A DNA stretch of 5,762 nt, taken from contig JAMWBP010000053.1 of NCBI GenBank assembly GCA_023819365.1, forward strand, positions 1 to 5,762, in the 5' to 3' direction. The first letter of the stretch is position 1; each line of letters opens with the position of its first letter. Under the pieces are notes generated by a model. It did not search any database. It was not told the DNA's origin and saw only the letters and a list, made by a program, of their open reading frames with translations. Below are positions 1-5,762 of the stretch, in pieces. This DNA is from Candidatus Omnitrophota bacterium. GTDB lineage: Bacteria > Ratteibacteria > UBA8468 > B48-G9 > JAFGKM01. The translations under genes and the position numbers were made by a program.

Positions 1-298
1 ACCGGGAGGACCGGGTATCAGGGTCGATACCCATATATATGAGGGCTACACAATCCCTCCCTTTTATGATAGTTTGATAGTAAAACTCATTGCCTACGGT
101 ATAAATAGAGCCGAAGCGATTGAACGAATGCAACGGGCATTAGAAGAGATAAGAATTGAAGGCATAAAAACTACCATACCGCTTTACAAGAAGATATTTG
201 AACATCCTGCCTTTTTAAGTGGTAGATACAGTACAAAGTGGCTTGAAAATTTTCTTGCTTCTGAACAAGTATCAGAGAAGGCCCTGAAAACTCACTAA
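1..298 (+). CDS. accC: Biotin carboxylase subunit of acetyl-CoA carboxylase, C-terminal end (5' partial)
   Basis: Only the last 98 residues are in the window; the gene enters in frame from position 2 and stops at 296-298. The opening PGGPGIRVDTHIYEGY, then IPPFYDSLIVKL, then AIERMQRALEEIRIEGIKT match the C-terminal lobe of the ATP-grasp biotin carboxylases; the E. coli AccC equivalents are a GGFGVRWESH stretch, VPPYYDSMIGKL and IDGIKT. The family enzyme uses ATP and bicarbonate to carboxylate the biotin carried by AccB, the first step of malonyl-CoA synthesis for fatty acids, in the cytoplasm. The catalytic ATP-grasp core lies upstream and is not visible, so pyruvate carboxylase subunit A or another acyl-CoA carboxylase subunit cannot be fully excluded. 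The following Asp23-family gene supports accC, because accB-accC-asp23 is a known order. The tail after LENFL is unremarkable. Confidence 0.93.
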   Translation, partial: PGGPGIRVDTHIYEGYTIPPFYDSLIVKLIAYGINRAEAIERMQRALEEIRIEGIKTTIPLYKKIFEHPAFLSGRYSTKWLENFLASEQVSEKALKTH

Positions 299-310
299 AA
301 AGGAGGCAAA

Positions 311-679
311 ATGGAAGCAAAATATGGAAATGTGAGGGTTGACAATGAAGTGCTTGCCTCAATAGCAGCAATAGCAGCAAGGAAAGTACCAGGGGTCCAT
401 AGAATCTTCACAAGTTTTGTTGGTGGTATAATTCAGTGGATAAAAAGAACAGGAGATGCTGGTATTAAGGTTGTGATAGGAGAGGATGAGGTAAACTTTG
501 AATTGCGAGTTGTTATTGATTACGGTATAAATATCCCTGAGGTTACATACCAGATACAGAAGGCAATAAAGGAAGAGGTAGAAAGGATATCTGGACTTAA
601 AGTTGGAAATGTTGATGTTATAGTCCACGGTATACATTTCCCAAAGAAAGAGACAGAGGGGGAAGAGAAAAATGATTGA
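311..679 (+). CDS. Asp23/Gls24 family (DUF322) protein
   Basis: This 122-residue protein starts at an ATG preceded by a strong AGGAGG site (301-306), 12 nt after accC. It shows the Asp23/Gls24 pattern. An N-terminal strand (YGNVRVDNEVLASIAAIAA) leads into the helix ending KVPGV at about residues 25-30. A central strand-rich part (IKVVIGEDEVNFELRVVIDYG) follows, then an amphipathic helix (VTYQIQKAIKEEVERISGL) and the closing strand VGNVDVIVHGIHFP. Length is typical. No signal peptide or membrane helix is present, so it is cytoplasmic. Family members are linked to cell-envelope stress and membrane-anchored scaffolds in Gram-positives, but the biochemical role of most is unknown. Its place directly after accC matches the Firmicutes-type neighbourhood, which hints at a link to lipid or envelope synthesis (inference). 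Its last 8 nt overlap the next gene. Confidence 0.88.
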   Translation: MEAKYGNVRVDNEVLASIAAIAARKVPGVHRIFTSFVGGIIQWIKRTGDAGIKVVIGEDEVNFELRVVIDYGINIPEVTYQIQKAIKEEVERISGLKVGNVDVIVHGIHFPKKETEGEEKND

Positions 680-1322
680 CCTTCACACACACTCTCTTTT
701 AAGTGATGGAGAACTCTTGCCATCAGAACTTGCAAGGAGAGCAGAAGAAAAGGGCTATACGATATTAGGTATCACAGACCATATTGACTTTTCAAATTTT
801 GAAAGTGTTATATCATCCATTCTGAAAGTGGCTGAATCCATAAATACAAGTATGAAGATACGGGTTATCCCAGGGGTAGAGATTACCCATGTCCATCCTG
901 TAAAGATAGCCCAACTGGTTTATCTCGCAAGGAAATCAGGGATAAAACTTGTCATTGTCCATGGAGAAACGGTGGTAGAACCAGTATTAAAAGGGACAAA
1001 CCATGCAGCAATTGAGGCAGGTGTGGATATACTTGCACATCCTGGACTTCTTACTGAAGAAGATGCTAAACTTGCTGCAGAGAAAAAGATAACCCTTGAG
1101 ATTTCTGCAAGGCATGGTCATAGTTTTTCAAATGGGCATATTGTGAGATTATGGTATAAATATGGATTCCCTATTGTCCTCAATACAGATACACACTCCC
1201 CGGAAGACCTTATAGATGATAACTTTGCAAGAACACTTATTATATCTGCAGGGATAAAAGAGGTAGATGTTAAAAAAGTTCTGGATAACAGTTCTGCTAT
1301 TGTTAATAGGTTATTAAAATGA
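672..1322 (+). CDS. PHP-domain metal-dependent phosphoesterase (histidinol-phosphatase-like)
   Basis: This 216-residue protein consists of a single PHP domain. The metal-ligand motifs are all visible in order: HTH (H5, H7), SDG (D12), TDH (D36, H37), PGVE (E70), VHGE (H97), AHPG (H123) and NTDTH (D173, H175). It therefore looks catalytically competent for a di- or trinuclear metal site of the PHP type. PHP proteins hydrolyse phosphoesters such as histidinol phosphate, nucleotides or phosphorylated sugars, and the sequence alone does not fix the substrate. The length is at the short end for HisK-type histidinol phosphatases, and no histidine genes are visible nearby, so I give no symbol. The ATG at 672 overlaps the previous gene's stop by 8 nt and is preceded by a purine-rich stretch (GAGGGGGAAG). 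The TGA overlaps the aroD start as ATGA, which implies translational coupling. Confidence 0.87.
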   Translation: MIDLHTHSLLSDGELLPSELARRAEEKGYTILGITDHIDFSNFESVISSILKVAESINTSMKIRVIPGVEITHVHPVKIAQLVYLARKSGIKLVIVHGETVVEPVLKGTNHAAIEAGVDILAHPGLLTEEDAKLAAEKKITLEISARHGHSFSNGHIVRLWYKYGFPIVLNTDTHSPEDLIDDNFARTLIISAGIKEVDVKKVLDNSSAIVNRLLK

Positions 1323-1990
1323 AAGACAAACTTGCACTGGTTCTCGTTGGTGGAGAAGATAGAAAAAAACTTCTGGCTGCTTTGAAAAAATGTGGCTGGT
1401 GTGAATTCAGGGTAGACGAGTTCCTCAAGAAAAAGCCAGAAGATGAACTTAAAAAATGGTTAACTTTAAAAACATCAGCAAAAAAGATAGGTACGGTAAG
1501 GTGGCATAAAGAGCATCAGAATAAAGGACTGGCTATATCTGAAAAAAAACGGGCTAAAATTTATAAACAGATATTAGAATATGTTGACTATGTGGATGTG
1601 GAGATAAAAAGTAAAATAGCAAAAGAGGTAATCAAATCAGCAAGAGAAAAAAGAAAAAGGGTGATTGTCTCTTATCATAATTTTTCAAAAACCCCTTCTT
1701 TCAAATTTTTAAAAAAAGTTTACAAGAGAGGGAGGCAGTTAAAACCAGATATTATCAAGATAGCCACAAAGGTAAATTCTCCTAATGAACTTCTGACTCT
1801 TTTATTATTTACTTTTACCTACTCAAAAAGTTTTCCAGTTGTTATAACACCGATGGGTGTCTCATTTATTGAACGTCTTATCCCTTTATATTTCGGTTCT
1901 TTATTTACATACATATCCTTCAATACAAAGACAGCATCAGGCCAGATTTCTTATAAAAAAATTTTGACAATTTGTAAAGATATGGAATAA
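1319..1990 (+). CDS. aroD: 3-dehydroquinate dehydratase, type I
   Basis: This 223-residue protein fits class I dehydroquinases, which convert 3-dehydroquinate to 3-dehydroshikimate through a Schiff-base lysine (shikimate pathway, cytoplasm). Visible active-site positions are the EFRVD motif (E29, R31; usually E-L-R-D), the VDVEI glutamate E95, the catalytic pair H120 (VSYHNF) and K147 (DIIKIAT), R186 in the SFIERL segment, and the terminal SGQI motif with Q209. These match the E86/H143/K170/R213/Q236 set of the Salmonella enzyme. It is shorter than the usual 250 residues or so and quite diverged: T-V-R-W replaces the common T-L-R, and lysine content is high. The ATG at 1319 overlaps the upstream TGA as ATGA, so it is read coupled to the PHP gene. 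A promoter-like sequence for the next unit lies inside its last 30 codons. Confidence 0.88.
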   Translation: MKDKLALVLVGGEDRKKLLAALKKCGWCEFRVDEFLKKKPEDELKKWLTLKTSAKKIGTVRWHKEHQNKGLAISEKKRAKIYKQILEYVDYVDVEIKSKIAKEVIKSAREKRKRVIVSYHNFSKTPSFKFLKKVYKRGRQLKPDIIKIATKVNSPNELLTLLLFTFTYSKSFPVVITPMGVSFIERLIPLYFGSLFTYISFNTKTASGQISYKKILTICKDME

Positions 1991-1991
1991 T
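1964..1991 (+). promoter_or_regulatory. Candidate sigma-70-type promoter for the ASRT-dehydrogenase unit
   Basis: A perfect TTGACA (-35, 1964-1969) is followed after 16 nt by AATAAT (-10, 1986-1991, five of six matches to TATAAT). It spans the end and stop codon of aroD and would start transcription near 1998, giving a leader of about 80 nt before the presumed ASRT start region. The spacer is one base short of the 17-nt optimum. The local A+T richness makes chance matches common, so this is a moderate call. No convincing terminator separates it from aroD, so read-through from upstream is also possible. Confidence 0.45.
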
Positions 1992-2065
1992 ATTAGGTTA
2001 AAGTTTTATTTAGTGGACTTTTTTTCACTCAAAGAAGAGCCACTGGTTCACTAGTATTAAAGAAT

Positions 2066-2079
2066 AGGAGACAGGGATA
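2066..2079 (+). promoter_or_regulatory. Orphaned ribosome binding site with ATA where the start codon is expected
   Basis: AGGAG (2066-2070) is followed after 6 nt by ATA (2077-2079). From that ATA the frame runs open into the ASRT-family protein as (M)AGEKKGLVWVIPDG, the length of N-terminal lead-in expected before the conserved W-x-I-P-D-G motif. The frame upstream is closed by TAG at 2065-2067, so there is no earlier start. The simplest reading is an ATG changed to ATA, by mutation or sequence error. Initiation at ATA would be weak at best. The only usable in-frame start left near the 5' end is GTG at 2107, which cuts off the conserved V-W-V. Confidence 0.55.
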
Positions 2080-2106
2080 GCAGGAGAGAAAAAGGGGCTT
2101 GTATGG

Positions 2107-2346
2107 GTGATACCTGATGGTGACCTTCCACCACCAGTAAAAGGAATTAAGGATGTTGTGGAAGCAGAAAGGGTAAGGTGTTTCCGTCTGGATAAGCCGA
2201 TTGGAAAACAGAATTACAGGATACCATATGGTCAGTATGGGATGTTTGTTAAAAGCACTGTCCCTGTAGTAGTTCAGTTTGGCAGGGCAGATGTAAGACA
2301 GCCAAACCTCGCATACTATTGCACAATGGCATATCTTGTTAAATAA
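2107..2346 (+). CDS. ASRT-family ('sensory rhodopsin transducer'-like) small-molecule-binding protein, internally shortened remnant
   Basis: The C-terminal part matches the beta-sandwich ASRT family (Anabaena sensory rhodopsin transducer; Thermotoga TM1070-like). ERVRCFRLD corresponds to RRTKHVRFND, and VKSTVPVVVQFGRADVRQ with CTMAYLV corresponds to the V-x-S-x-VPIVVQ-x-x-RLDSRQ and STIAY segments. The N-terminal WVIPDGDLPP matches the family's W-A-I-x-E/D-G-Y-I-P start. The usual length is about 125 residues; here 79 are read from GTG 2107, or 89 from the ATA at 2077. The missing piece appears to lie between DLPP and PVKG, about 35-40 residues covering several strands, with no frame change. 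Many family members occur without any rhodopsin and are thought to bind sugars; the dehydrogenases and glycosidase downstream fit that. AAGGGG (2092-2097) could serve GTG 2107. With a lost start and lost strands, folding and function are doubtful. Family assignment is fairly sure; the deletion is inferred from remembered homologues. Confidence 0.65.
   Translation: MIPDGDLPPPVKGIKDVVEAERVRCFRLDKPIGKQNYRIPYGQYGMFVKSTVPVVVQFGRADVRQPNLAYYCTMAYLVK
2128..2136 (+). repeat. CCA triplet repeat at the presumed deletion junction
   Basis: Three consecutive CCA codons (Pro-Pro-Pro) lie where the N-terminal GDLPP segment is joined to the PVKG segment that normally sits some 35-40 residues further on in ASRT proteins. 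Proline-rich segments exist on both sides in full-length relatives, so recombination between short CCA repeats could have removed the intervening DNA in frame. This is inferred from the alignment; the repeat itself is plainly visible. Confidence 0.4.
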
Positions 2347-2349
2347 AAA

Positions 2350-3370
2350 ATGAAAGCAGTAATTACTGATGGAAATGGAAATATCTGGATAGAAGAAGTA
2401 CCCATTCCTGAAGTGGGGCCATATCACTGCCTCTGTAAAACACTTGCCTGCGCCACCTGTACAGGGACAGATATCAAGATAATCCATAATAAACTGCCAT
2501 GGAGAGAAAACTATCCTGCAATCCTGGGCCATGAGAGCATAGGAAAGGTTATAAAAACAGGGAAGAAAGTAAAATATATAAAAGAGGGGGAGATAATTCT
2601 CAGACCCACAGCGGTCTATCCAGGAGAGAAATTAGGTGGCTACTATTCCATCTGGGGTGGATTTTCTGAATACGGGCTTGTAATGGACACACAGGCGTAC
2701 AGTGAAGACCACCCTGGCAGTGATACCGGTTATGGGAAGTTCCAGATGAAAGTACCGCAAGATATAGAGCCAGCAGATGCCATTATGCTTATCACCCTTA
2801 AAGAGACCGCTGGTTATGTGGCAGATATGGGGATAACACTCAATGATAGTGTTGTGGTGCTTGGTGCAGGTCCTGTGGCAATGGCTATAGTTTTTTTTGC
2901 TAAACTTCGTGGTGCATTTCCCGTGATAGTTATTGCAAGAAGGGATGGTCCACTTGAAAATATCAAAAAGTTTGGGGCAAACCACACAATAAACAATACA
3001 AGAGAGGATATGACAAAAAATGTTATGGATATTACAAAAGGAAAAGGAGTGAAATATATCATTGATACAGCAGGTGATGAGGAACTTTTCCAGAATGCAT
3101 TCAGTATGCTTGCAGAAGATGGGAAGATTGCTCCATACGCTGTCTTTCCGGAAGAGTTCTTTAAGAAGGTTGATGAAAAAAGGATAATTAACGCACGCAC
3201 ATACAGGGGAAGTCCCTGCACATAACTACCTGATTGACCTGGTGCGTCTTGGTAAGGTAAATCTGAAGGATTTTTATTCACATAAACTCCCATTTTCAGA
3301 GATAGAAAAAGGGTTTGAGATGATAAAAAAGAAAGAGGCATTCAAGGTTGTATTTGAAATAGGAGAATGA
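2350..3370 (+). pseudogene. Zinc-type medium-chain dehydrogenase/reductase (alcohol/threonine dehydrogenase family), frameshifted
   Basis: The first part (2350-3225, 291 codons) starts three bases after the ASRT stop, with no good Shine-Dalgarno site, so it is probably translated by coupling. It has the GroES-like domain with likely catalytic zinc ligands C37 (CTGTD) and H61-E62 (LGHES). A Rossmann domain follows, with VVVLGAGPVA (about 168-177) for NAD(P). The four-cysteine structural zinc lobe is absent. The frame ends early at TAA 3223-3225, but the adjacent frame continues with VPAHNYLIDLVRLGKV, the segment KDFYSHKLPFSEIEKGFEM and a normal end at TGA 3368-3370. Removing one G from GGGG at 3206-3209 gives TYREVPAHNY and a 339-residue protein, normal for the family. 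Such enzymes oxidise alcohols, polyols or sugars; the substrate here is unknown. The shift could be mutation or a sequence error. Confidence 0.83.
3206..3212 (+). other. Frameshift site (+1) in the zinc-type dehydrogenase
   Basis: GGGGAAG spans the point where the coding frame passes from the frame of 2350 to the frame entered by GTC at 3212. With three Gs instead of four the sequence reads through as Arg-Glu-Val-Pro-Ala-His. About 52 residues downstream of the shift are family-like, so the break is a single-base event and not a true end of the gene. Confidence 0.75.
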
Positions 3371-3371
3371 T

Positions 3372-4357
3372 ATGAAGACAAAGGCAGTGGTTTTTCCTGA
3401 AGCAGAGAAGTTTGATATGGTAGATTTAACTCTTGATGAGATGGGTCCCGGTGATATCTATGTCCGTACCCTTGTAACAGCAATATCCCCCGGAACAGAA
3501 AGGTGGGTATTAAAAGGAAAGCACATAGGGACAAAGTTCCCCTGTGTCCCTGGCTACCATAGGATAGGGGTTGTAGAGGGTTGTGGTAAGGATGTAAAAC
3601 TTTTCAAGACAGGTGATATTGTCTATGGAACTGGCAACAGGTGGAAGGAGAATATTTATTCTATGTGGGGGGGGCACACTGCGGACACTCTGTAAGCACT
3701 CCTTATGGATACATATTCCTTTCTTCAACAATGCCTGATACCTATGAACTTGAAACAACTGTCTTTACCATTGTCTCTGCTGTTGCCTACAAAGGGATAA
3801 GATTTCTTGAAGTAAAGAATGGAGACAAACTCCTTATCATAGGTGCTGGCTTTATAGGGCTCTGTGCTGCTTATCTTGCTTCAATAAGACAGGCAACACC
3901 TGTATTTATGGAATTAGACCCTGAAAGGATAAGGTTTGCCAGAAGTTTAGGTTTTTCTGTATTCAGTCCTGATGAGATAGACAGAAAGATAAAGGAAATC
4001 GCACCTGAAGGGGTTGATATTATCTATGATACTGCAGGGGTCCCGTCAGCGATAGATAAGGCAGTGGGCTTTGCAAAACAGTGGGGAAAACTCCTTCTTC
4101 AGGCGCAGTATTTTGATAAAGAACACAGGGTGATAGACCTTGACCAGATAAAGATAAAGGAGATGACAGTTAAGACCACTTGTGGAGTATCTGACGATGA
4201 CTTTCAAGAAACAATCACAGAGATAAGAAAAAGGCGGCTAAAAATAGGAGAATTTATCACGCACAGGTTTGAAAGTTCTGAATGCCTTAAAGGATATAAA
4301 CTGCTACTTGAAGGAAGACCATTTAACCTTGGCATTGTCTTTTTCTGGAACAGATAA
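3372..4357 (+). pseudogene. Medium-chain dehydrogenase/reductase lacking zinc ligands, frameshifted
   Basis: The gene starts at ATG 3372, one base after the previous stop, with AGGAGA at 3361-3366. The first frame (3372-3695, 107 codons) holds the GroES-like half. The zinc cysteine region reads TAISPGTERW and the GHE motif reads PGYHRIG, so the catalytic zinc ligands are missing; the S-x-GTER pattern recalls BchC-like and other non-zinc members. The second frame carries the rest: HSVSTPYGYIFL, the NAD(P)-binding LLIIGAGFIGLC, an acidic MELDPER after the second strand that favours NAD, IYDTAGVPSAID, and stop TAA 4355-4357. One more G in the G8 run (3667-3674) would join the halves into about 328 residues, a normal length. 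The tandem with the zinc-type enzyme suggests paired oxidation and reduction steps on a sugar or polyol (inference). The substrate is unknown, and the break may be mutation or an indel error. Confidence 0.8.
3667..3674 (+). other. G8 homopolymer at the frameshift in the second dehydrogenase
   Basis: Eight consecutive Gs follow ATGT. The upstream frame reads Met-Trp-Gly-Gly-His and stops at TAA 3693-3695; the downstream frame reads Gly-Ala-His-Cys-Gly-His-Ser-Val. The change of frame equals a missing base (or two extra) and must occur before 3693. Long G runs are common indel sites in both replication and sequencing, and G-GGG-GGG would also allow -1 slippage by the ribosome. Confidence 0.72.
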
Positions 4358-4370
4358 CGAAGGAGAAAAA

Positions 4371-5762
4371 ATGAATAGATGGTTTCCGAAGCGTGCGATA
4401 CATCTTGATTTTCACACGATGCCAGGTGTGTATGATGTAGGGATTGAGTTTGACCCTGATGAGTTTGGGGAGACATTAAAGAAAGCAAATGTAGATTACA
4501 TCACTGTATTTGCAAGATGTAATTTAGGATTTGCATACTATCCAACAAAAATAGGTATAGTCCATCCAGGACTCAAAAGAAAGGACCTTTTAGGGGATAT
4601 GATATCTGCCTGCCACAAAAGAGATATAAAGATATCAGCATACTTTAATGCAAGGCTTGACCATGAACATGCAGTGCTTCACAGGGAATGGTGTAAGGTC
4701 AACAAGAATGGGCAGGTAGCAGAGATAGATAAGATGGGACATTTTTTCAGAAGGATGTGCTTGAATACTGGCTATAGACAACATCTCTTAGGTATGGTTG
4801 AAGAAGTTCTGGATAGATATCCTGTTGATGGAATATTTCTTGACTGTTTCAATCTTTCACCCTGCTATGGAGTTGAGTGTATTGAAGGTATGAAAAAGTT
4901 AGGGATGGACCCATTTAATGAGAAAGATGGATGGGAATTTTGCTGGATGATAACAAAGAGATTTGTAGAAGATGTCAAGGAAATATTAAAAAAGAAAAAG
5001 AGGGATATATTCCTTTATTTCAATGGACTACCATACAAATACCAGCCCACACATATAGAACTTGAGGTCTTACCAACTGGGGGATGGGGATATGACTGTC
5101 TACCCTGGCGTATAAGATATGCGAGAACATTGAGAAGGCCTTATTTTACAATGACAGGAAGGTTTCATAAGTCATGGGGTGACTTTGGGGGATTACGGCC
5201 TGAACATTCCTTACTTTTTGACCTTTATAATTCCATAGCCAATGGTGGAACCTGCTCTGTTGGGGACCATATGCATCCGAGAGGGAGATTAGAAATACCG
5301 GTATATGAGATGATAGGCAGGTGTTATTCAAAGATTAAAGAGTTGGAAGATTTCACTGAAGGGGCAAAGGCAGAAGCAGAAATGGTTATTATTGACCCTG
5401 AACTATCTAAACTTCCCGGGTTTTATTATGACTCTGTTTCAGTTGCAGGTGCTACAAGGATGCTTTCGGAACTGAAATACCAGTTTGATGTAAGTGATGG
5501 GCTTGGGGATATATCAAAATATAATGTGGTTGTACTTCCTGATAATATCAGTGTAGACGAAAAACTTAAGATAAATCTGAAAAAACACATTGGAAGAGGT
5601 GGAATAATTATAAGTTCAGCATATTCCGGACTTGATCCAGAAAGAAAAAAGTTTACCCTTGAACAATATAAAATCTCATTTGAAGGAGAGGAAACAAATG
5701 ACCCTTCATTTTTTATCACTGAAAAAGAAGTATCCGAAGGCATACCTGATATGCCAATAACA
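4371..5762 (+). CDS. Glycoside hydrolase-like protein: TIM barrel plus GH42-type trimerisation domain (3' partial)
   Basis: The gene starts at ATG 4371 with AAGGAG at 4360-4365, 13 nt after the second dehydrogenase, and runs off the window; 464 residues are visible without interruption. The opening RAIHLDFHTMPG is the first strand of a (beta/alpha)8 barrel of the hypothetical-glycosidase/alpha-amylase-like type (GHL6-like). Later barrel strands include YITVFARC, IKISAYFNAR, VDGIFLDCF with a candidate catalytic D158, and HIELEVLP with candidate acids E230 and E232. Residues 264-306 (RFHKSWGDFG, then CSVGDHMHPRGRL) are a signature seen in barrel proteins that carry a beta-galactosidase trimerisation domain. 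From about 337 a flavodoxin-like fold follows (VVVLPD, then GRGGIIISSAYSG), matching that domain. There is no signal peptide, so it probably acts inside the cell on imported oligosaccharides. Relatives are annotated as alpha-L-fucosidase-like or beta-galactosidase-like, but the substrate cannot be read from the sequence. The catalytic assignments are inference. Confidence 0.78.
   Translation, partial: MNRWFPKRAIHLDFHTMPGVYDVGIEFDPDEFGETLKKANVDYITVFARCNLGFAYYPTKIGIVHPGLKRKDLLGDMISACHKRDIKISAYFNARLDHEHAVLHREWCKVNKNGQVAEIDKMGHFFRRMCLNTGYRQHLLGMVEEVLDRYPVDGIFLDCFNLSPCYGVECIEGMKKLGMDPFNEKDGWEFCWMITKRFVEDVKEILKKKKRDIFLYFNGLPYKYQPTHIELEVLPTGGWGYDCLPWRIRYARTLRRPYFTMTGRFHKSWGDFGGLRPEHSLLFDLYNSIANGGTCSVGDHMHPRGRLEIPVYEMIGRCYSKIKELEDFTEGAKAEAEMVIIDPELSKLPGFYYDSVSVAGATRMLSELKYQFDVSDGLGDISKYNVVVLPDNISVDEKLKINLKKHIGRGGIIISSAYSGLDPERKKFTLEQYKISFEGEETNDPSFFITEKEVSEGIPDMPIT

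Noticed and set aside
362..379. Tandem repeat ATAGCAGCA x2 in the Asp23-family gene.
   Set aside because: It encodes Ile-Ala-Ala twice in the conserved N-terminal helix of the family and is explained by coding constraint.
2012..2044. Possible terminator after aroD: AGTG and CACT around a T7 run, or AGTGG (2012-2016) with CCACT (2040-2044).
   Set aside because: The stems are only 4-5 bp, the T run lies in the loop instead of after the stem, and a 23-nt loop is implausible. No GC-rich stem plus T tract is present.
2029..2532. Long open frame on the minus strand (167 codons).
   Set aside because: It is antisense to the ASRT and dehydrogenase genes, has no recognisable domain, a Cys/Tyr/Phe-rich shadow composition and no ribosome binding site.
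2814..3341. Minus-strand open frame (175 codons) opposite the first dehydrogenase.
   Set aside because: It is a shadow of the coding strand: Ser/Pro/Phe-rich and without motifs, while the plus strand has a clear Rossmann domain.
3641..4357. Second half of the second dehydrogenase as an independent gene starting at ATG 3641.
   Set aside because: Residues from 3641 to the G8 run are an out-of-frame reading of the upstream half. There is no suitable ribosome binding site, and the product would lack the N-terminal catalytic domain.
1..5762. CRISPR arrays, tRNA or rRNA genes, insertion sequences, attachment sites.
   Set aside because: No spaced repeats, cloverleaf structures, transposase motifs or terminal inverted repeats were seen on either strand.

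Overview
The window is a one-directional stretch of bacterial DNA with every gene on the + strand. It is A+T-rich by eye and uses the standard genetic code, Shine-Dalgarno sites and tightly packed or overlapping genes. The 5' end resembles the accC-asp23 neighbourhood known from Firmicutes. The 3' half, with a sugar-type dehydrogenase pair and a GH42-trimerisation-type glycosidase, is the kind of cluster common in polysaccharide-degrading bacteria, including poorly cultured phyla. I cannot assign a phylum from the sequence alone.

Region 1 (1-1990) looks like a housekeeping operon. It holds the C-terminal end of biotin carboxylase (AccC), an Asp23/Gls24-family (DUF322) protein, a PHP-domain metal-dependent phosphoesterase and a type I 3-dehydroquinate dehydratase (AroD). 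After accC the genes are separated by 12 nt, then overlap by 8 nt and 4 nt. All are intact and carry their expected motifs.

Region 2 (1991-4357) appears to be a separate transcription unit, with a good sigma-70-like promoter inside the end of aroD. It holds three genes with only 3 and 1 nt between them: a small ASRT-family ('sensory rhodopsin transducer') protein, a zinc-type medium-chain dehydrogenase and a non-zinc medium-chain dehydrogenase. All three are damaged in this sequence. The ASRT gene has a probable ATG-to-ATA start loss and seems to lack about 35-40 internal residues in frame. The first dehydrogenase has a frameshift at a G4 run (about 3206-3212). The second has a frameshift at a G8 run (3667-3674). 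In both dehydrogenases the reading frame continues with good family-like sequence beyond the lesion.

Region 3 (4371-5762, running off the end) encodes a cytoplasmic TIM-barrel glycoside hydrolase-like protein followed by a flavodoxin-like, GH42-type trimerisation domain. Its own reading frame is intact. The ASRT protein, the two dehydrogenases and the glycosidase together suggest an intracellular sugar-processing module sensed by a sugar-binding ASRT domain (inference). The most notable signal is that all the lesions fall in the three-gene block while the flanking genes are clean. This means either a decaying operon or local sequence errors.
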